From positions 1,054,001-1,118,000 of the forward strand of contig NZ_CP158687.1 in assembly GCF_040580765.1 (NCBI RefSeq): a DNA stretch of 64,000 nt, given 5' to 3'. The position numbers and the translations under genes are program-made. Source of the stretch: Lentibacter algarum. GTDB lineage: Bacteria; Pseudomonadota; Alphaproteobacteria; Rhodobacterales; Rhodobacteraceae. This document shows positions 1-8,113 of the stretch, in pieces. The notes under the pieces are model-generated. The model saw only the letters and a program-made list of their open reading frames with translations, did not search any database and was not told the DNA's origin. Every line of letters begins with the position of its first letter. Position 1 is the stretch's first letter.

Positions 1-547
1 CGGAACCGACCCCGATGGGCCAGCTGGCGGGCGTCACGTCTATCGCCAGCATCTCTTGAATTTCGTCAATGATTTCAAAGGTATCGCGGCTCTCGCGGTC
101 CATCTTGTTACAGAAGGTCAGGATCGGAAGGTCGCGTAGGCGGCAGACTTCAAAGAGCTTTTGGGTCTGGCTTTCAACGCCCTTCGCGCCGTCGATAACC
201 ATCACCGCAGCGTCGACTGCAGTAAGCGTGCGATAGGTGTCTTCAGAAAAGTCCGAGTGGCCGGGGGTGTCCACAAGATTGAATCGCAAGCCACTGAAAT
301 CAAATGACATTGCCGAGGCCGAGACAGAGATACCACGGTCCTTTTCCATCTGCATAAAGTCCGAGCGAGTGCGGCGGGCTTCGCCCTTGGCACGCACTTG
401 TCCGGCCATCTGGATGGCGCCACCATAGAGGAGGAATTTTTCCGTCAGCGTGGTTTTGCCAGCATCGGGGTGCGAGATGATCGCGAAGGTCCGACGACGG
501 GCAATTTCAGCGGGAAGCTTGGGGCGGTTTGAAAGGTCTGTAGCCAT
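1..547 (-). CDS. prfC: Peptide chain release factor 3 (RF3), N-terminal part; cut by the window edge
   Basis: RF3 is a translational GTPase that recycles RF1/RF2 from the ribosome after termination. The gene starts at 547 and runs off the left edge, leaving about 182 residues of the GTPase domain. The P-loop region reads [12 protein letters not shown]. The switch region has [13 protein letters not shown], followed by [12 protein letters not shown] (G3) and [11 protein letters not shown] (G4, NKMD). The stretch [14 protein letters not shown] region between G3 and G4 is of RF3/EF-G style, and the serine-rich switch fits RF3 rather than EF-G or TypA. The start ATG follows the family pattern MATDLSNRP, with the G1 motif about 25 residues in. 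Identification is firm; only the C-terminal domains are unseen. Confidence 0.95.
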   Translation of the reverse strand, partial: MATDLSNRPKLPAEIARRRTFAIISHPDAGKTTLTEKFLLYGGAIQMAGQVRAKGEARRTRSDFMQMEKDRGISVSASAMSFDFSGLRFNLVDTPGHSDFSEDTYRTLTAVDAAVMVIDGAKGVESQTQKLFEVCRLRDLPILTFCNKMDRESRDTFEIIDEIQEMLAIDVTPASWPIGVGS

Positions 548-613
548 GAGCGCGCGTATAGGTAAGGAACGCGGCTTTGGCAAGAATGCTTGCGATTCTA
601 GGGGGGTGAAAAG

Positions 614-642
614 CGTGCACAAGGCGTGCACAACCCGTGCAC
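614..642. promoter_or_regulatory. Three CGTGCAC repeats spaced exactly 11 bp; candidate operator
   Basis: CGTGCAC occurs at 614-620, 625-631 and 636-642, one helical turn apart, and each contains the palindrome GTGCAC. The array lies between the divergent starts of prfC (547) and the BrnA-like gene (724). Ribbon-helix-helix antitoxins commonly autoregulate by binding such short phased repeats, so the BrnA-like protein is a reasonable candidate binder. That assignment is inference. Confidence 0.5.
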
Positions 643-723
643 CGCCCAAACGGGCGTTCGGCGGCCTTGGGAAAGGTTAATGCCTTGCTGTCAGTCTGCT
701 TCAAAACACCGTGAGGAGAGACC

Positions 724-1113
724 ATGACACAGGCGACGAGAGACAAGGCCGAGCGCGAAATGATGATGGAGCTGCGCGCGCTTCAGGAGACGCTCAAGGC
801 GGAGTGGATCGACACTGCGCTGCCCGAAGACTGGCACGGGCTAGAGGACAGGCCAATTGCCCGCGCCAAGACGCGGGTCACTGTGCGGCTGGATGCGGAT
901 ATGGTGCGCTGGTTTCGCAAAATTGGGCCAGGCTATGGCGCACGCATCAACCAGATATTGCGGCTCTACTGGCTTGGGCTTGCGTCAGGGAAGGTGCGGG
1001 GGCACTGGGACGACGCTTCCCATGTACCACGTTTTGAGCGGTATATGGAGGGCAAGATCGCACGCCAAATTGAACAGATGGAGCGGCGACGGGCTGCGGA
1101 GACAGAAGGCTAA
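724..1113 (+). CDS. BrnA/DUF4415-like ribbon-helix-helix protein without an adjacent toxin gene
   Basis: 129 residues. The middle of the protein, AKTRVTVRLDADMVRWFRKI followed by GARINQILRLYWL, matches the ribbon-helix-helix region of BrnA-type antitoxins: an arginine/threonine beta-strand, a hydrophobic helix, then N-Q-I-L. The N-terminal 45 residues and the basic, glutamate-rich C-terminus (QIEQMERRRAAE) are extra. The start ATG is preceded by GAGGAGAG at 712-719. No BrnT-like toxin lies on either side, so this is either an orphan antitoxin or a stand-alone regulator. It stops 4 bp into the convergent Hint-domain gene. The fold is fairly sure; the biological role is not. Confidence 0.75.
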   Translation: MTQATRDKAEREMMMELRALQETLKAEWIDTALPEDWHGLEDRPIARAKTRVTVRLDADMVRWFRKIGPGYGARINQILRLYWLGLASGKVRGHWDDASHVPRFERYMEGKIARQIEQMERRRAAETEG

Positions 1114-2114
1114 CCGCCGCGGGACGCGAGCAGTAGCAACTTGGCTGCATCGGGGCGGTTTAACAGATTGGCTCCGACTTCAAACTCGCCATGATTGCGG
1201 GCAGCATGGCCTGCGAGTGTTCCGCTGAGGGTTTCGGCGACATGGTCGGGCAGGGCGGAGCGGGTGCGCGGATCAATCAGCAGGGTCTCGGCGGCGATGC
1301 CTTCAGCGAAGACAATTTGATGGTTCTCAAAGAGGATTTGAAAGTAGTCGACAAACCCGCCTTCCTGAACAAAAACGCTCTCGCCGTTGACGAGGTGGCG
1401 CGCCTTAAGCAGCACTTCTGCACGGCCTGCTCCGAGCTTGTCTTCGCGCTGGTAGACAAAGAGGCGGTGGTCTGGGGAGACGAGAAGATCGTTCTCGTTG
1501 TGAAGCGTGCCCTTTGTGATCATCACAGGGGCGAAATCACCTATCGCGCGGACGGTGTGATGACCGATCCAGCGGATTTCTTGTGGGCCATCGTCCCGTG
1601 TGAGGAGTTTGTCTCCGATTTTGAGGGCTTCGACGGCGCGTTGTTCGCCTGTGGCAAGGCTCAGGCGTGTGCCGCGTGTGAAGGAGACACAGGCCACCTG
1701 AGCAAAGCGCAGAGGGGCGTTTTCTGCATCTATTCCGACGAGGCGATAGTCTTCTTTTGGCTCAAGCGGTGCGAGGGGCATCGCATAGACCTGAGCAACA
1801 TGGCCTTCATCATTGACCTCAACCAGAAGGAGCACTTCGATGGCTTGGCTTTGGGCATCCATCAGGGTGATGCAGCTGTCGAGCACAACGGTTGCGCCGA
1901 TTTTGCCTATTTGAGTGTTGTCGCCAATGCGGAAGTGCCCGTTTTCCAACGCGTGTAGACCAAGGCGAAGGGGGGCAGCTTCGGCCGCGAGCTGATAATA
2001 ATCGTCAAGCATGAGATCGGCGGCAAAGCTCAAGTTATCGCCAAAGTTGGCTCCGCCTGAGACTGGCATCATGGGCGCAGGATAGACTTGCAGGGCTTGG
2101 GCCGTTTCACTCAT
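1110..2114 (-). CDS. Hint domain-containing protein
   Basis: 334 residues. A Hint (Hedgehog/intein) module occupies roughly residues 140-290. It opens at VACVSFTRGTRLSLATG, which has the Cys-Phe entry usual for these modules, followed by VEALKIGDKLLTRDDG and later SPDHRLFV with its conserved histidine. Bacterial Hint_2 proteins of this size are common in Roseobacters; self-processing activity is plausible but not shown. The first 130 residues are acidic and secreted-protein-like with no clear signal peptide. I place the start at ATG 2114 (MSETAQ) rather than the upstream GTG at 2126. Function is unknown beyond the domain. Confidence 0.8.
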   Translation of the reverse strand: MSETAQALQVYPAPMMPVSGGANFGDNLSFAADLMLDDYYQLAAEAAPLRLGLHALENGHFRIGDNTQIGKIGATVVLDSCITLMDAQSQAIEVLLLVEVNDEGHVAQVYAMPLAPLEPKEDYRLVGIDAENAPLRFAQVACVSFTRGTRLSLATGEQRAVEALKIGDKLLTRDDGPQEIRWIGHHTVRAIGDFAPVMITKGTLHNENDLLVSPDHRLFVYQREDKLGAGRAEVLLKARHLVNGESVFVQEGGFVDYFQILFENHQIVFAEGIAAETLLIDPRTRSALPDHVAETLSGTLAGHAARNHGEFEVGANLLNRPDAAKLLLLASRGG

Positions 2115-2256
2115 AATCTTGAACACTCTTCACGCGGGGAACACTGCAAAACGCTAGTATAGGATTGGGGCAAAAGCGCGGCAAGTCTGCGTCTCTGCTC
2201 TGGCCTTTGAGGGTGTTTTGGGGTTTTGTGCGGGCGAACAATTAGGAGAGTGCGAC

Positions 2257-3036
2257 ATGGACTTGGGAATTGCTGGTAAGAAGGCGCTTGTTTGCGCATC
2301 ATCCAAGGGCTTGGGCCGTGGCTGCGCCGAGGCGCTGGCCGAAGCGGGCGTGAACCTTGTTATGAACGCGCGTGGCGCGGAGGTTTTGGAAGCTGTTGCT
2401 GCTGATATTGCTGGGAAATATGGTGTTGAAGTTACCACTGTGGCGGCGGATGTGACCACCGAAGAGGGGCGTGCAAAAGTGCTCGCCGCGGCGGGGGATG
2501 TGGACATCCTTGTGACCAATGCAGGCGGCCCACCTCCAGGCATGTGGACCGACTGGGGCCGCGACGATTTTGTTGCGGCGCTGGATGCAAATATGCTGAC
2601 GCCAATTGCTTTGATGCAGGCCCTCGTGCCGCACATGCAAGCGCAAGGCTGGGGCCGTGTTGTGAACATCACCAGCCAGTCTGTGAAAGCGCCTATTCCT
2701 GTGCTGGGCTTGTCAAACTCAGCGCGTGCAGGGCTGACAGGCTTTGTGGCGGGTACGGCGCGTCAGGTTGCGCCATCTGGTGTCACGATCAACAACTTGC
2801 AGCCCGGGATTCACGCTACAGATCGTGCGGTTTCGCTGGATGCGGGGGTGGCGAGTGCGCAGGGTATCAGTTCTGAGGAGGCGCAAAAGCAGCGCGAGGC
2901 GACCATTCCGACGCGGCGCTACGGCACGGCGGAAGAGTTTGGCGCAACATGTGCATTCCTGTGCTCTCAGCACGCGGGTTTTATCGTTGGTCAGAATATT
3001 TTGCTGGATGGCGGTGCTGTTAACTCCACCATGTAA
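2257..3036 (+). CDS. SDR-family protein lacking the catalytic Tyr and Lys
   Basis: 259 residues, the usual length of a classical short-chain dehydrogenase/reductase. The Rossmann entry is CASSKGLGRGCAEALAEAG and the structural motif is VTNAGGPPPG (NAGG). The active-site stretch reads SQSVKAPIPVLGLSNSARAG: where classical enzymes have Tyr-x-x-x-Lys, this one has Leu-Gly-Leu-Ser-Asn, so both catalytic residues are absent. A known SDR subgroup (BKR-like SDR-like) has the same loss, with Ser-Asn followed by Ala-Arg. The C-terminus (GFIVGQNILLDGGAV) is normal. GGAG at 2244 precedes ATG 2257. The fold is certain; oxidoreductase activity is doubtful. Confidence 0.88.
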   Translation: MDLGIAGKKALVCASSKGLGRGCAEALAEAGVNLVMNARGAEVLEAVAADIAGKYGVEVTTVAADVTTEEGRAKVLAAAGDVDILVTNAGGPPPGMWTDWGRDDFVAALDANMLTPIALMQALVPHMQAQGWGRVVNITSQSVKAPIPVLGLSNSARAGLTGFVAGTARQVAPSGVTINNLQPGIHATDRAVSLDAGVASAQGISSEEAQKQREATIPTRRYGTAEEFGATCAFLCSQHAGFIVGQNILLDGGAVNSTM

Positions 3037-3053
3037 GAGTTTGTTATAAATAT

Positions 3054-3731
3054 TTATTTGCGCGCTGGTGGCTTGGGAATTAGCTTCTGGCGCGCAAGTG
3101 TTTTTATGATCTCGATTCCGAAAGATTCATTGCCGTGTTTGCCGTCTTCATGGGCGAATTTGGCAGGGAGTGTGCCTGATTTATCCGCAAGATCGGTGTT
3201 TGGGTCATAGAGCGGCAGGCCGCGGTCGCGGATGAGCTGGCTTAGGGCGTCATTGAGAGCGTGCAGCAGTGGGTTGTCTTCAAATTGGGGCGGAGTCACG
3301 ACAACGAGTGGCGCGCTTGCTGCTATGCTTGCGAGGCCATCAAGCGCCTCTGCGCGTGCGTCTTCGAGCCAAGCGGTGAGAAAGGCAGGCGAGAGGAGGG
3401 TTTCGGCGGATCTGGAGGGCACGTGGCTGAGGCCAAGTTTGTTCAAGCGCATTTCGGTGAGGAATTGCGAGCTATGATAGCCGATGCTCGCTACGACGGG
3501 CGTGCCAGATGTGAGAGGGGTGGCGCTACCGACTGCCTTGGCTAAACTCTCGATCTTTTGGCGGGCTCGAAAGCGTTTTGAGGACAGGGATCCGTCTGCT
3601 TGCAGGCGCATGACCCCGTCGCGCCATGCCGCGGCGGAAGTGGCGAAGCTGATGCAGTCATATCCAAAAGCCTTGGCCCCAAGGGCGAGTGCGCGGGCGT
3701 GGCTGTCCCCGACGACAATCAGCCGACTCAT
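3054..3731 (-). CDS. SGNH-like hypothetical protein paired with a GSCFA protein
   Basis: 225 residues. The protein opens MSRLIVVGDSHARALALG; GDSHA resembles block I (GDS) of SGNH/GDSL hydrolases. A possible block V is weak (FAHEDGKHGNESFG near residue 205, with Asp and His). The start at 3731 is chosen because ATGA there overlaps the stop of the upstream gene by 4 bp, indicating translational coupling. The partner is a GSCFA protein, a family often tied to cell-surface polysaccharide or acyl-group chemistry. A role as a surface-glycan esterase is only a hypothesis. Confidence 0.7.
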   Translation of the reverse strand: MSRLIVVGDSHARALALGAKAFGYDCISFATSAAAWRDGVMRLQADGSLSSKRFRARQKIESLAKAVGSATPLTSGTPVVASIGYHSSQFLTEMRLNKLGLSHVPSRSAETLLSPAFLTAWLEDARAEALDGLASIAASAPLVVVTPPQFEDNPLLHALNDALSQLIRDRGLPLYDPNTDLADKSGTLPAKFAHEDGKHGNESFGIEIIKTLARQKLIPKPPARK

Positions 3732-4804
3732 GCTTTGGCGCCCTGATCGAGCAAGATTTCTTCGCATGCGAGCTCTTCTGCGGCAGCCTCGGCAGCGACA
3801 CCTGCGCGGCGGCGGGCTTCGGCCTCATCTTTTGGCAGTTGGGATTTTGAAAATCGCATGCCACGAAAGAAGTGTTCCATCACCAGCGCGACGCCTTCTG
3901 GCGCGACCGAGCGCATATTGGGCGCAAAAAACTGGGCGCGGGTCGGGGGCGCTGCAATGATTTCGTAACTTGGGAAATAGTCTATGTCTTTGGCCATTTC
4001 AGAGAGATCACCCGCGACGGCGCGCAAGACGGACTTGGAATACTGGGTCGCGAGCAGAACGTGATGGCCAGTCGCTGTGGCGGTGAGCGGTACCGGGGAG
4101 ACCGTAAGCAGGATTTTGATCTCAGGATTGAGGGCGCGCAATCCGCGGACAGCGGATTTCATCGATTTCATGATCTGGGGGTAGCGGTAATTGACGAAGC
4201 TGTGTTGGGCTGCGTCATAGGAGCCTGCGAGAGTTCCGGGGCAGAGCGCGTAGGGCTGGCCTGTTTCGGCGTGCTCAAAACCTTCGGTGAGACCCATGGT
4301 GAAGACAAAGACTTGGGCTTCGCGAACAGAGCGGCCAAAGGCGCGGGCCGTGTTCTGAAGCATTTCGAGGCAGTCTGCTTGGGAGTCGAACCCTTCAGGC
4401 TCTATTGCTGGCCGCAGAGAGTCGCGGAAGCGGCCTTCATTCTCCCATATCTCGATGGCGGCGCAACGCTCGGGCTTTTGGGCCAATGCGACCCAAAGCT
4501 CTAGCATCCGTGCCGTATAAATATTGGCGGTGCGGGAGGAGTAAACGCCATAGCCAAAGCGTGCGGCAACCTCTGTTGTGGCTGAGGCGGGGGCAGGTTC
4601 TGCATTGACCCAGGGTTTTCCGTTGGCTTGCACCGCACGAGAGATGTGCTGGGCAAAGCAGCTGCCGTAGGTTGCGAATGCGGCGTTTGTGGGGAGCTTC
4701 CATTTTGAGCGGAAGAGGCCGTCATAGCCCCATATGCCAGTTTCTGCGACAGCTGTTCGCCAGAACGCCGACGGGGGCTGTGAAGAATAGGGGGTATCAC
4801 TCAT
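3728..4804 (-). CDS. GSCFA domain-containing protein
   Basis: 358 residues. The name-giving motif appears as ATYGSCFAQHISRAVQ near residue 45. A second conserved block, VFTMGLTEGFEH, lies near residue 170, followed by KILLTVSPVPLTATATG near residue 230. GSCFA proteins are SGNH-like and the catalytic serine is expected in the GSCFA motif. The gene starts at 4804 and is coupled to the downstream SGNH-like gene by a 4-bp overlap. The substrate is unknown; an acyl-esterase or glycan-decorating role is inferred from the family only. Confidence 0.85.
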   Translation of the reverse strand: MSDTPYSSQPPSAFWRTAVAETGIWGYDGLFRSKWKLPTNAAFATYGSCFAQHISRAVQANGKPWVNAEPAPASATTEVAARFGYGVYSSRTANIYTARMLELWVALAQKPERCAAIEIWENEGRFRDSLRPAIEPEGFDSQADCLEMLQNTARAFGRSVREAQVFVFTMGLTEGFEHAETGQPYALCPGTLAGSYDAAQHSFVNYRYPQIMKSMKSAVRGLRALNPEIKILLTVSPVPLTATATGHHVLLATQYSKSVLRAVAGDLSEMAKDIDYFPSYEIIAAPPTRAQFFAPNMRSVAPEGVALVMEHFFRGMRFSKSQLPKDEAEARRRAGVAAEAAAEELACEEILLDQGAKA

Positions 4805-5074
4805 AAACTGGCCTCAACTTTTGGAGCAGTTTCCGACATGGACCAAGCGCGGTCAAGCGGAGCGTAAGGCAAGAGAGAGGTTTGAGCGATGAGCAAGCTT
4901 TGGCAGGGCTCGTTGCGAAAGGAAGAATTGTCCCAAATCGTTAATTTTAGTATGATGAGGGGAGAATGTCGGTGGCGGGGCAGGCGCGCTTGGTATGGCT
5001 GTTTCAGCTGCGAGCCAGGCTGCGTCAATAAGTTATTCATTGAAAAGAATATGACGGTATACAAACGCGAATAA

Positions 5075-5090
5075 ATTCAATATTGTGAAT
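5075..5090. promoter_or_regulatory. Palindrome ATTCA-N6-TGAAT in front of soxC; candidate ArsR-type operator
   Basis: The 314-bp gap 4805-5118 has no convincing gene. Its last 80 bp are A+T-rich and hold ATTCAATATTGTGAAT, a perfect 5+5 dyad 29 bp before the soxC start, plus a second TTCATTGAAAAGAA stretch at about 5036-5049. In Paracoccus the ArsR-family SoxR represses sox transcription by binding between sox genes, so this dyad is a natural candidate site. No soxR gene is in the window, so the regulator would act from elsewhere. Confidence 0.4.
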
Positions 5091-5118
5091 AAGACCAAAA
5101 ACAGGGAGGCGAGATTCG

Positions 5119-6396
5119 ATGTCAGAAAGCTCGGGAATTAAGGCGCCATCGCGCCGCGCTTTTTTGAAAGCAGCGGCGGCGTCTGTACCAGTGGCGGCAG
5201 TGGCCGGCACGGCGCATGCGGATGATCCATTGATTACAGAAGTGCAGGAATGGGCCTCGGGCCTTGGAGCAGGGGTGGACGAGACACCTTATGGCCTGCC
5301 AATTCAGTATGAAGGCGATGTTATTCGCCGCACTGTAGAGTGGCTGACGGCTGATCAGATCAGCTCGATCAACTTCACGCCGATCCACGCATTGGACGGT
5401 ACGATCACCCCGCAGGGCTGTGCGTTTGAACGCCATCACTCAGGTGCGATCGAGCTGAAGAAAGAAGATTATCGTTTGATGATCAACGGGTTGGTCGACC
5501 AACCTTTGGTTTTCACATACGAAGATCTCGAGCGTTTCCCACGTGAGAACCACGTGTATTTCTGCGAATGCGCGGCAAATACTGGCATGGAGTGGGCTGG
5601 CGCCCAACTGAATGGCGCACAGTATACCCACGGTATGATCCACAACATGGAATACACGGGTGTGAGCTTGCGCACGTTGCTTGAAGAAGCTGGCCTTGAT
5701 GCGGCAGGTGACCTTAAGGACAAGTGGGTTTATGTGGAGGGCGCGGATGCGAGTTCCAACGGCCGCTCAATCCCTATGGAAAAAGCTCTGGATGACTGCC
5801 TTGTGGCCTTTAAGGCCAACGGCGAGGCTCTGCGTATGGAGCACGGTTATCCTGTGCGCCTTTGCGTTCCTGGCTGGGAAGGCAACATGTGGGTCAAGTG
5901 GCTGCGCCGTATCGAAGTGACGGAAGCCGCTGTAGAAAGCCGCGAAGAGACATCAAAATACACTGACACGCTTGCCGACGGCACGAGCCGCAAGTGGACA
6001 TGGGAGATGGATGCGAAATCTATCATCACAAGCCCGAGCCCGCAGATGCCGATCAAACACGGCAAGGGCCCGTTGGTTATCACCGGTTTGGCATGGTCGG
6101 GCCGTGGCGCGATTACGCGTGTGGATGTGTCCAAGGATGGCGGCAAGACGTGGGAAACTGCGCGCTTGGCCAAGCCTGGCGAGAAAATGGCGCTGTCGCG
6201 CTTTTATCTAGATACAACATGGGATGGGGAGGAGATGTTCCTTCAGGCCCGTGCTATGGACGAGACAGGCTATGTTCAGCCGACAAAAGACGAGCTGCGC
6301 GAAGTGCGCGGCGAAAACTCGATCTATCACAACAACTCAATCCAGACTTGGTGGGTTCAGCCAAACGGGGAGGCAGACAATGTCGAAGTATCTTAA
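5119..6396 (+). CDS. soxC: Sulfane dehydrogenase subunit SoxC (molybdenum protein)
   Basis: 425 residues. SoxC is the molybdopterin subunit of periplasmic SoxCD, which oxidises the sulfane sulfur bound to SoxYZ, giving six electrons per thiosulfate. A Tat signal (PSRRAFLKAAAASVPVAA) ends near residue 34 at AHA. The sulfite-oxidase-type fold follows, with GAIELKKEDYRLMINGLV and the Cys-bearing molybdenum site YFCECAANTGMEW around residue 150. The Mo-cofactor dimerisation domain occupies about residues 290-410 (SGRGAITRVDVSKDGGKTW). It overlaps soxD by 17 bp. The usual upstream soxXYZAB genes are not here; the next gene to the left is the GSCFA gene. Confidence 0.95.
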   Translation: MSESSGIKAPSRRAFLKAAAASVPVAAVAGTAHADDPLITEVQEWASGLGAGVDETPYGLPIQYEGDVIRRTVEWLTADQISSINFTPIHALDGTITPQGCAFERHHSGAIELKKEDYRLMINGLVDQPLVFTYEDLERFPRENHVYFCECAANTGMEWAGAQLNGAQYTHGMIHNMEYTGVSLRTLLEEAGLDAAGDLKDKWVYVEGADASSNGRSIPMEKALDDCLVAFKANGEALRMEHGYPVRLCVPGWEGNMWVKWLRRIEVTEAAVESREETSKYTDTLADGTSRKWTWEMDAKSIITSPSPQMPIKHGKGPLVITGLAWSGRGAITRVDVSKDGGKTWETARLAKPGEKMALSRFYLDTTWDGEEMFLQARAMDETGYVQPTKDELREVRGENSIYHNNSIQTWWVQPNGEADNVEVS

Positions 6397-7423
6397 ACTG
6401 ACAGTTGCGGCCCTTGCGCTGGCTGCGGCGAGCCCTGCGGCTGCTGAGAAGCTCGGCCTTGGCCGCGTGGCAACAGACGCCGAAGTCGCGGCGTGGAACA
6501 AGGACATCCACCCCGATGGCTCTGGCTTGCCAGAGGGTTCGGGCGATGTCTGGACCGGTGAAGAAGTCTTTGCTGAGCAGTGTGGCGTTTGCCACGGTGA
6601 CTTTGCTGAAGGTGTGGGCAACTGGCCCAAGCTTGCCGGCGGTGCTGGCACGCTAGACCACAAAGATCCATTGAAAACAGTTGGCTCATATTGGCCATAC
6701 CTTTCAACGACTTGGGACTATGTGAACCGCTCAATGCCGTTTGGCGCAGCGCAAACGCTGAGCAATGATGAAGTCTACGCGATCGTGGCTTATATCCTCT
6801 TCTCCAATGATCTTGTCGATGATGATTTTGTGCTCTCAAAAGAGACATTTCTGGATGTAGAGATGCCAAACGCGGGCGGGTTTATCATTGATGATCGCCG
6901 CACGTCAGAGGCGCATTTTGTGCGTGAGCCCTGCATGACGGACTGTAAAGATACAGTCGAGATCACCAGAAACGTTGTGTTCAAAGGCGACCCCAATTCA
7001 CCTGATGATCCCGAAGCTGAGCCCGCAGCGGCTGAAGCTGCCGTCGAAGAAGCTGCAACAGAAGAGGCTGCGGCCGAACCTGTTGTAGAAGAAGCGGCGC
7101 TGGACATGGAGCTTGTCGCAAAGGGCGAGAAAGTCTTCAAAAAGTGCAAAGCTTGCCACCAAGTGGGCGAAGGCGCGAAGAACAAGACAGGTCCGGTCCT
7201 GAACGGTGTTGTCGGCGCGAAGCTTGGTCATATCGATGGGTTCAAATACTCAAAGACATTGGCTGAGATGGGCGAAAGCGGAATGGTCTGGGATGAGGCG
7301 AATATGACGGCCTTCCTGACCAAGCCAAAAGACTTTGTGAATAAGACTAAAATGTCTTTCGCAGGTCTGAAGAAGGAAGACGATATTCGCGCTGTGACCG
7401 AATATCTGAAATCTTTCCCCTAA
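6380..7423 (+). CDS. soxD: Sulfane dehydrogenase subunit SoxD (diheme cytochrome c)
   Basis: 347 residues. SoxD is the electron-accepting cytochrome partner of SoxC. The start ATG 6380 lies inside soxC behind GGGGAGGC and gives a Sec signal (KLTVAALALAAASPAAA). Two cytochrome c modules are visible: CGVCH near residue 72 and CKACH near residue 257. Between them is an Ala/Glu-rich linker of about 35 residues (around 215-245). The C-terminal module is the familiar GEKVFKKCKACHQVG type. Tight overlap with soxC implies co-translation. Confidence 0.95.
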   Translation: MSKYLKLTVAALALAAASPAAAEKLGLGRVATDAEVAAWNKDIHPDGSGLPEGSGDVWTGEEVFAEQCGVCHGDFAEGVGNWPKLAGGAGTLDHKDPLKTVGSYWPYLSTTWDYVNRSMPFGAAQTLSNDEVYAIVAYILFSNDLVDDDFVLSKETFLDVEMPNAGGFIIDDRRTSEAHFVREPCMTDCKDTVEITRNVVFKGDPNSPDDPEAEPAAAEAAVEEAATEEAAAEPVVEEAALDMELVAKGEKVFKKCKACHQVGEGAKNKTGPVLNGVVGAKLGHIDGFKYSKTLAEMGESGMVWDEANMTAFLTKPKDFVNKTKMSFAGLKKEDDIRAVTEYLKSFP

Positions 7424-7434
7424 GACTTACCAAT

Positions 7435-7463
7435 GGGGGCGCATTTTCTTGCGCCCCCGTTTT
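7435..7463 (+). terminator. Hairpin and T-rich tail between soxD and the thioredoxin gene
   Basis: A perfect 9-bp stem, GGGGGCGCA (7435-7443) and TGCGCCCCC (7450-7458), with a 6-base loop is followed by GTTTTGT. It could end or attenuate the soxCD transcript, so that the thioredoxin-soxE-soxF genes are expressed less or from their own promoter. Confidence 0.7.
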
Positions 7464-7519
7464 GTCTCAGAATGATTCTGTGGCATGCTGCGTAGCAGGA
7501 ACCTTTGGGAGGAGGGGAT

Positions 7520-8113
7520 ATGCTTACGAGACGGCAGTTTACATTTGCGGGAGCGGCGGCCTTCGGGGCCGCACGGACGGGCTTTGCCGCTGAGGTGGGC
7601 GACGACGGCCTGCACAAACAACCTTGGTTTTTAGATACATTCCTTGAGCTGGGCGATGATCTCGCTGCGGCGGCTGATAACGGACGTCATTTGATGATCC
7701 TTTATGAGCAGAACGGCTGCCCTTATTGCCGTGAGCTGCATGAAGTGAATTTTGCGCGCAGTGAGCTGAGCGACTACATCAAGGCGCATTATGACGTTAT
7801 TCAGCTGGATATGTTTGGGGCGCGTGAGGTTCTCGACTTTGACGGGCAAGCGCTTGAAGAGCGGGATCTCGCCGCGAAGTGGGGGGTGAACTTCACGCCC
7901 ACGACGATTTTGATGCACAATTCTAACGCAGGTGCTGTCAGCGTCAGTGAGGCTCAGAGCTTTCGCATGCCCGGCTATTTGAAACCGTTTCATTATCTTT
8001 CGTCCCTTGAGTTTGTGGCGGAGAAGAAATTTGAGGAGCAAACTTTCCAACGCTATTTGCAGGACAAGTTTGCGGAATTGGAGGCACAGGGGATTGATCC
8101 AGACGTTTGGTAA
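7520..8113 (+). CDS. SoxW-like periplasmic thioredoxin
   Basis: 197 residues. A Tat-type leader (LTRRQFTFAGAAAFGAART) is followed by a thioredoxin fold whose redox motif is NGCPYCRELHEVNF near residue 70. The cis-proline region is WGVNFTPTTILMHN. The GCPYC-type centre is that of SoxW/SoxS, the periplasmic thiol-disulfide proteins that keep Sox proteins such as SoxY reduced. In the Paracoccus-type cluster soxS and soxW lie upstream of soxXYZAB; here the gene sits between soxD and soxE. ATG 7520 is used because GGAGGAGG lies just before it; a TTG at 7505 is inside that ribosome-binding site. The symbol is withheld because soxW and soxS cannot be separated by eye. Confidence 0.85.
   Translation: MLTRRQFTFAGAAAFGAARTGFAAEVGDDGLHKQPWFLDTFLELGDDLAAAADNGRHLMILYEQNGCPYCRELHEVNFARSELSDYIKAHYDVIQLDMFGAREVLDFDGQALEERDLAAKWGVNFTPTTILMHNSNAGAVSVSEAQSFRMPGYLKPFHYLSSLEFVAEKKFEEQTFQRYLQDKFAELEAQGIDPDVW

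Noticed and set aside
724..1113. Complete toxin-antitoxin pair BrnT-BrnA
   Set aside because: Neither neighbour resembles BrnT; only the antitoxin-type protein is seen.
1191..1958. 255-codon plus-strand ORF
   Set aside because: Lies opposite the Hint-domain gene in a shadow frame; no recognisable domain.
4801..5064. 87-codon minus-strand ORF overlapping the GSCFA start
   Set aside because: No family look, Met/Phe/Gln-rich chance sequence over the sox control region; the overlap with the GSCFA start seems accidental.
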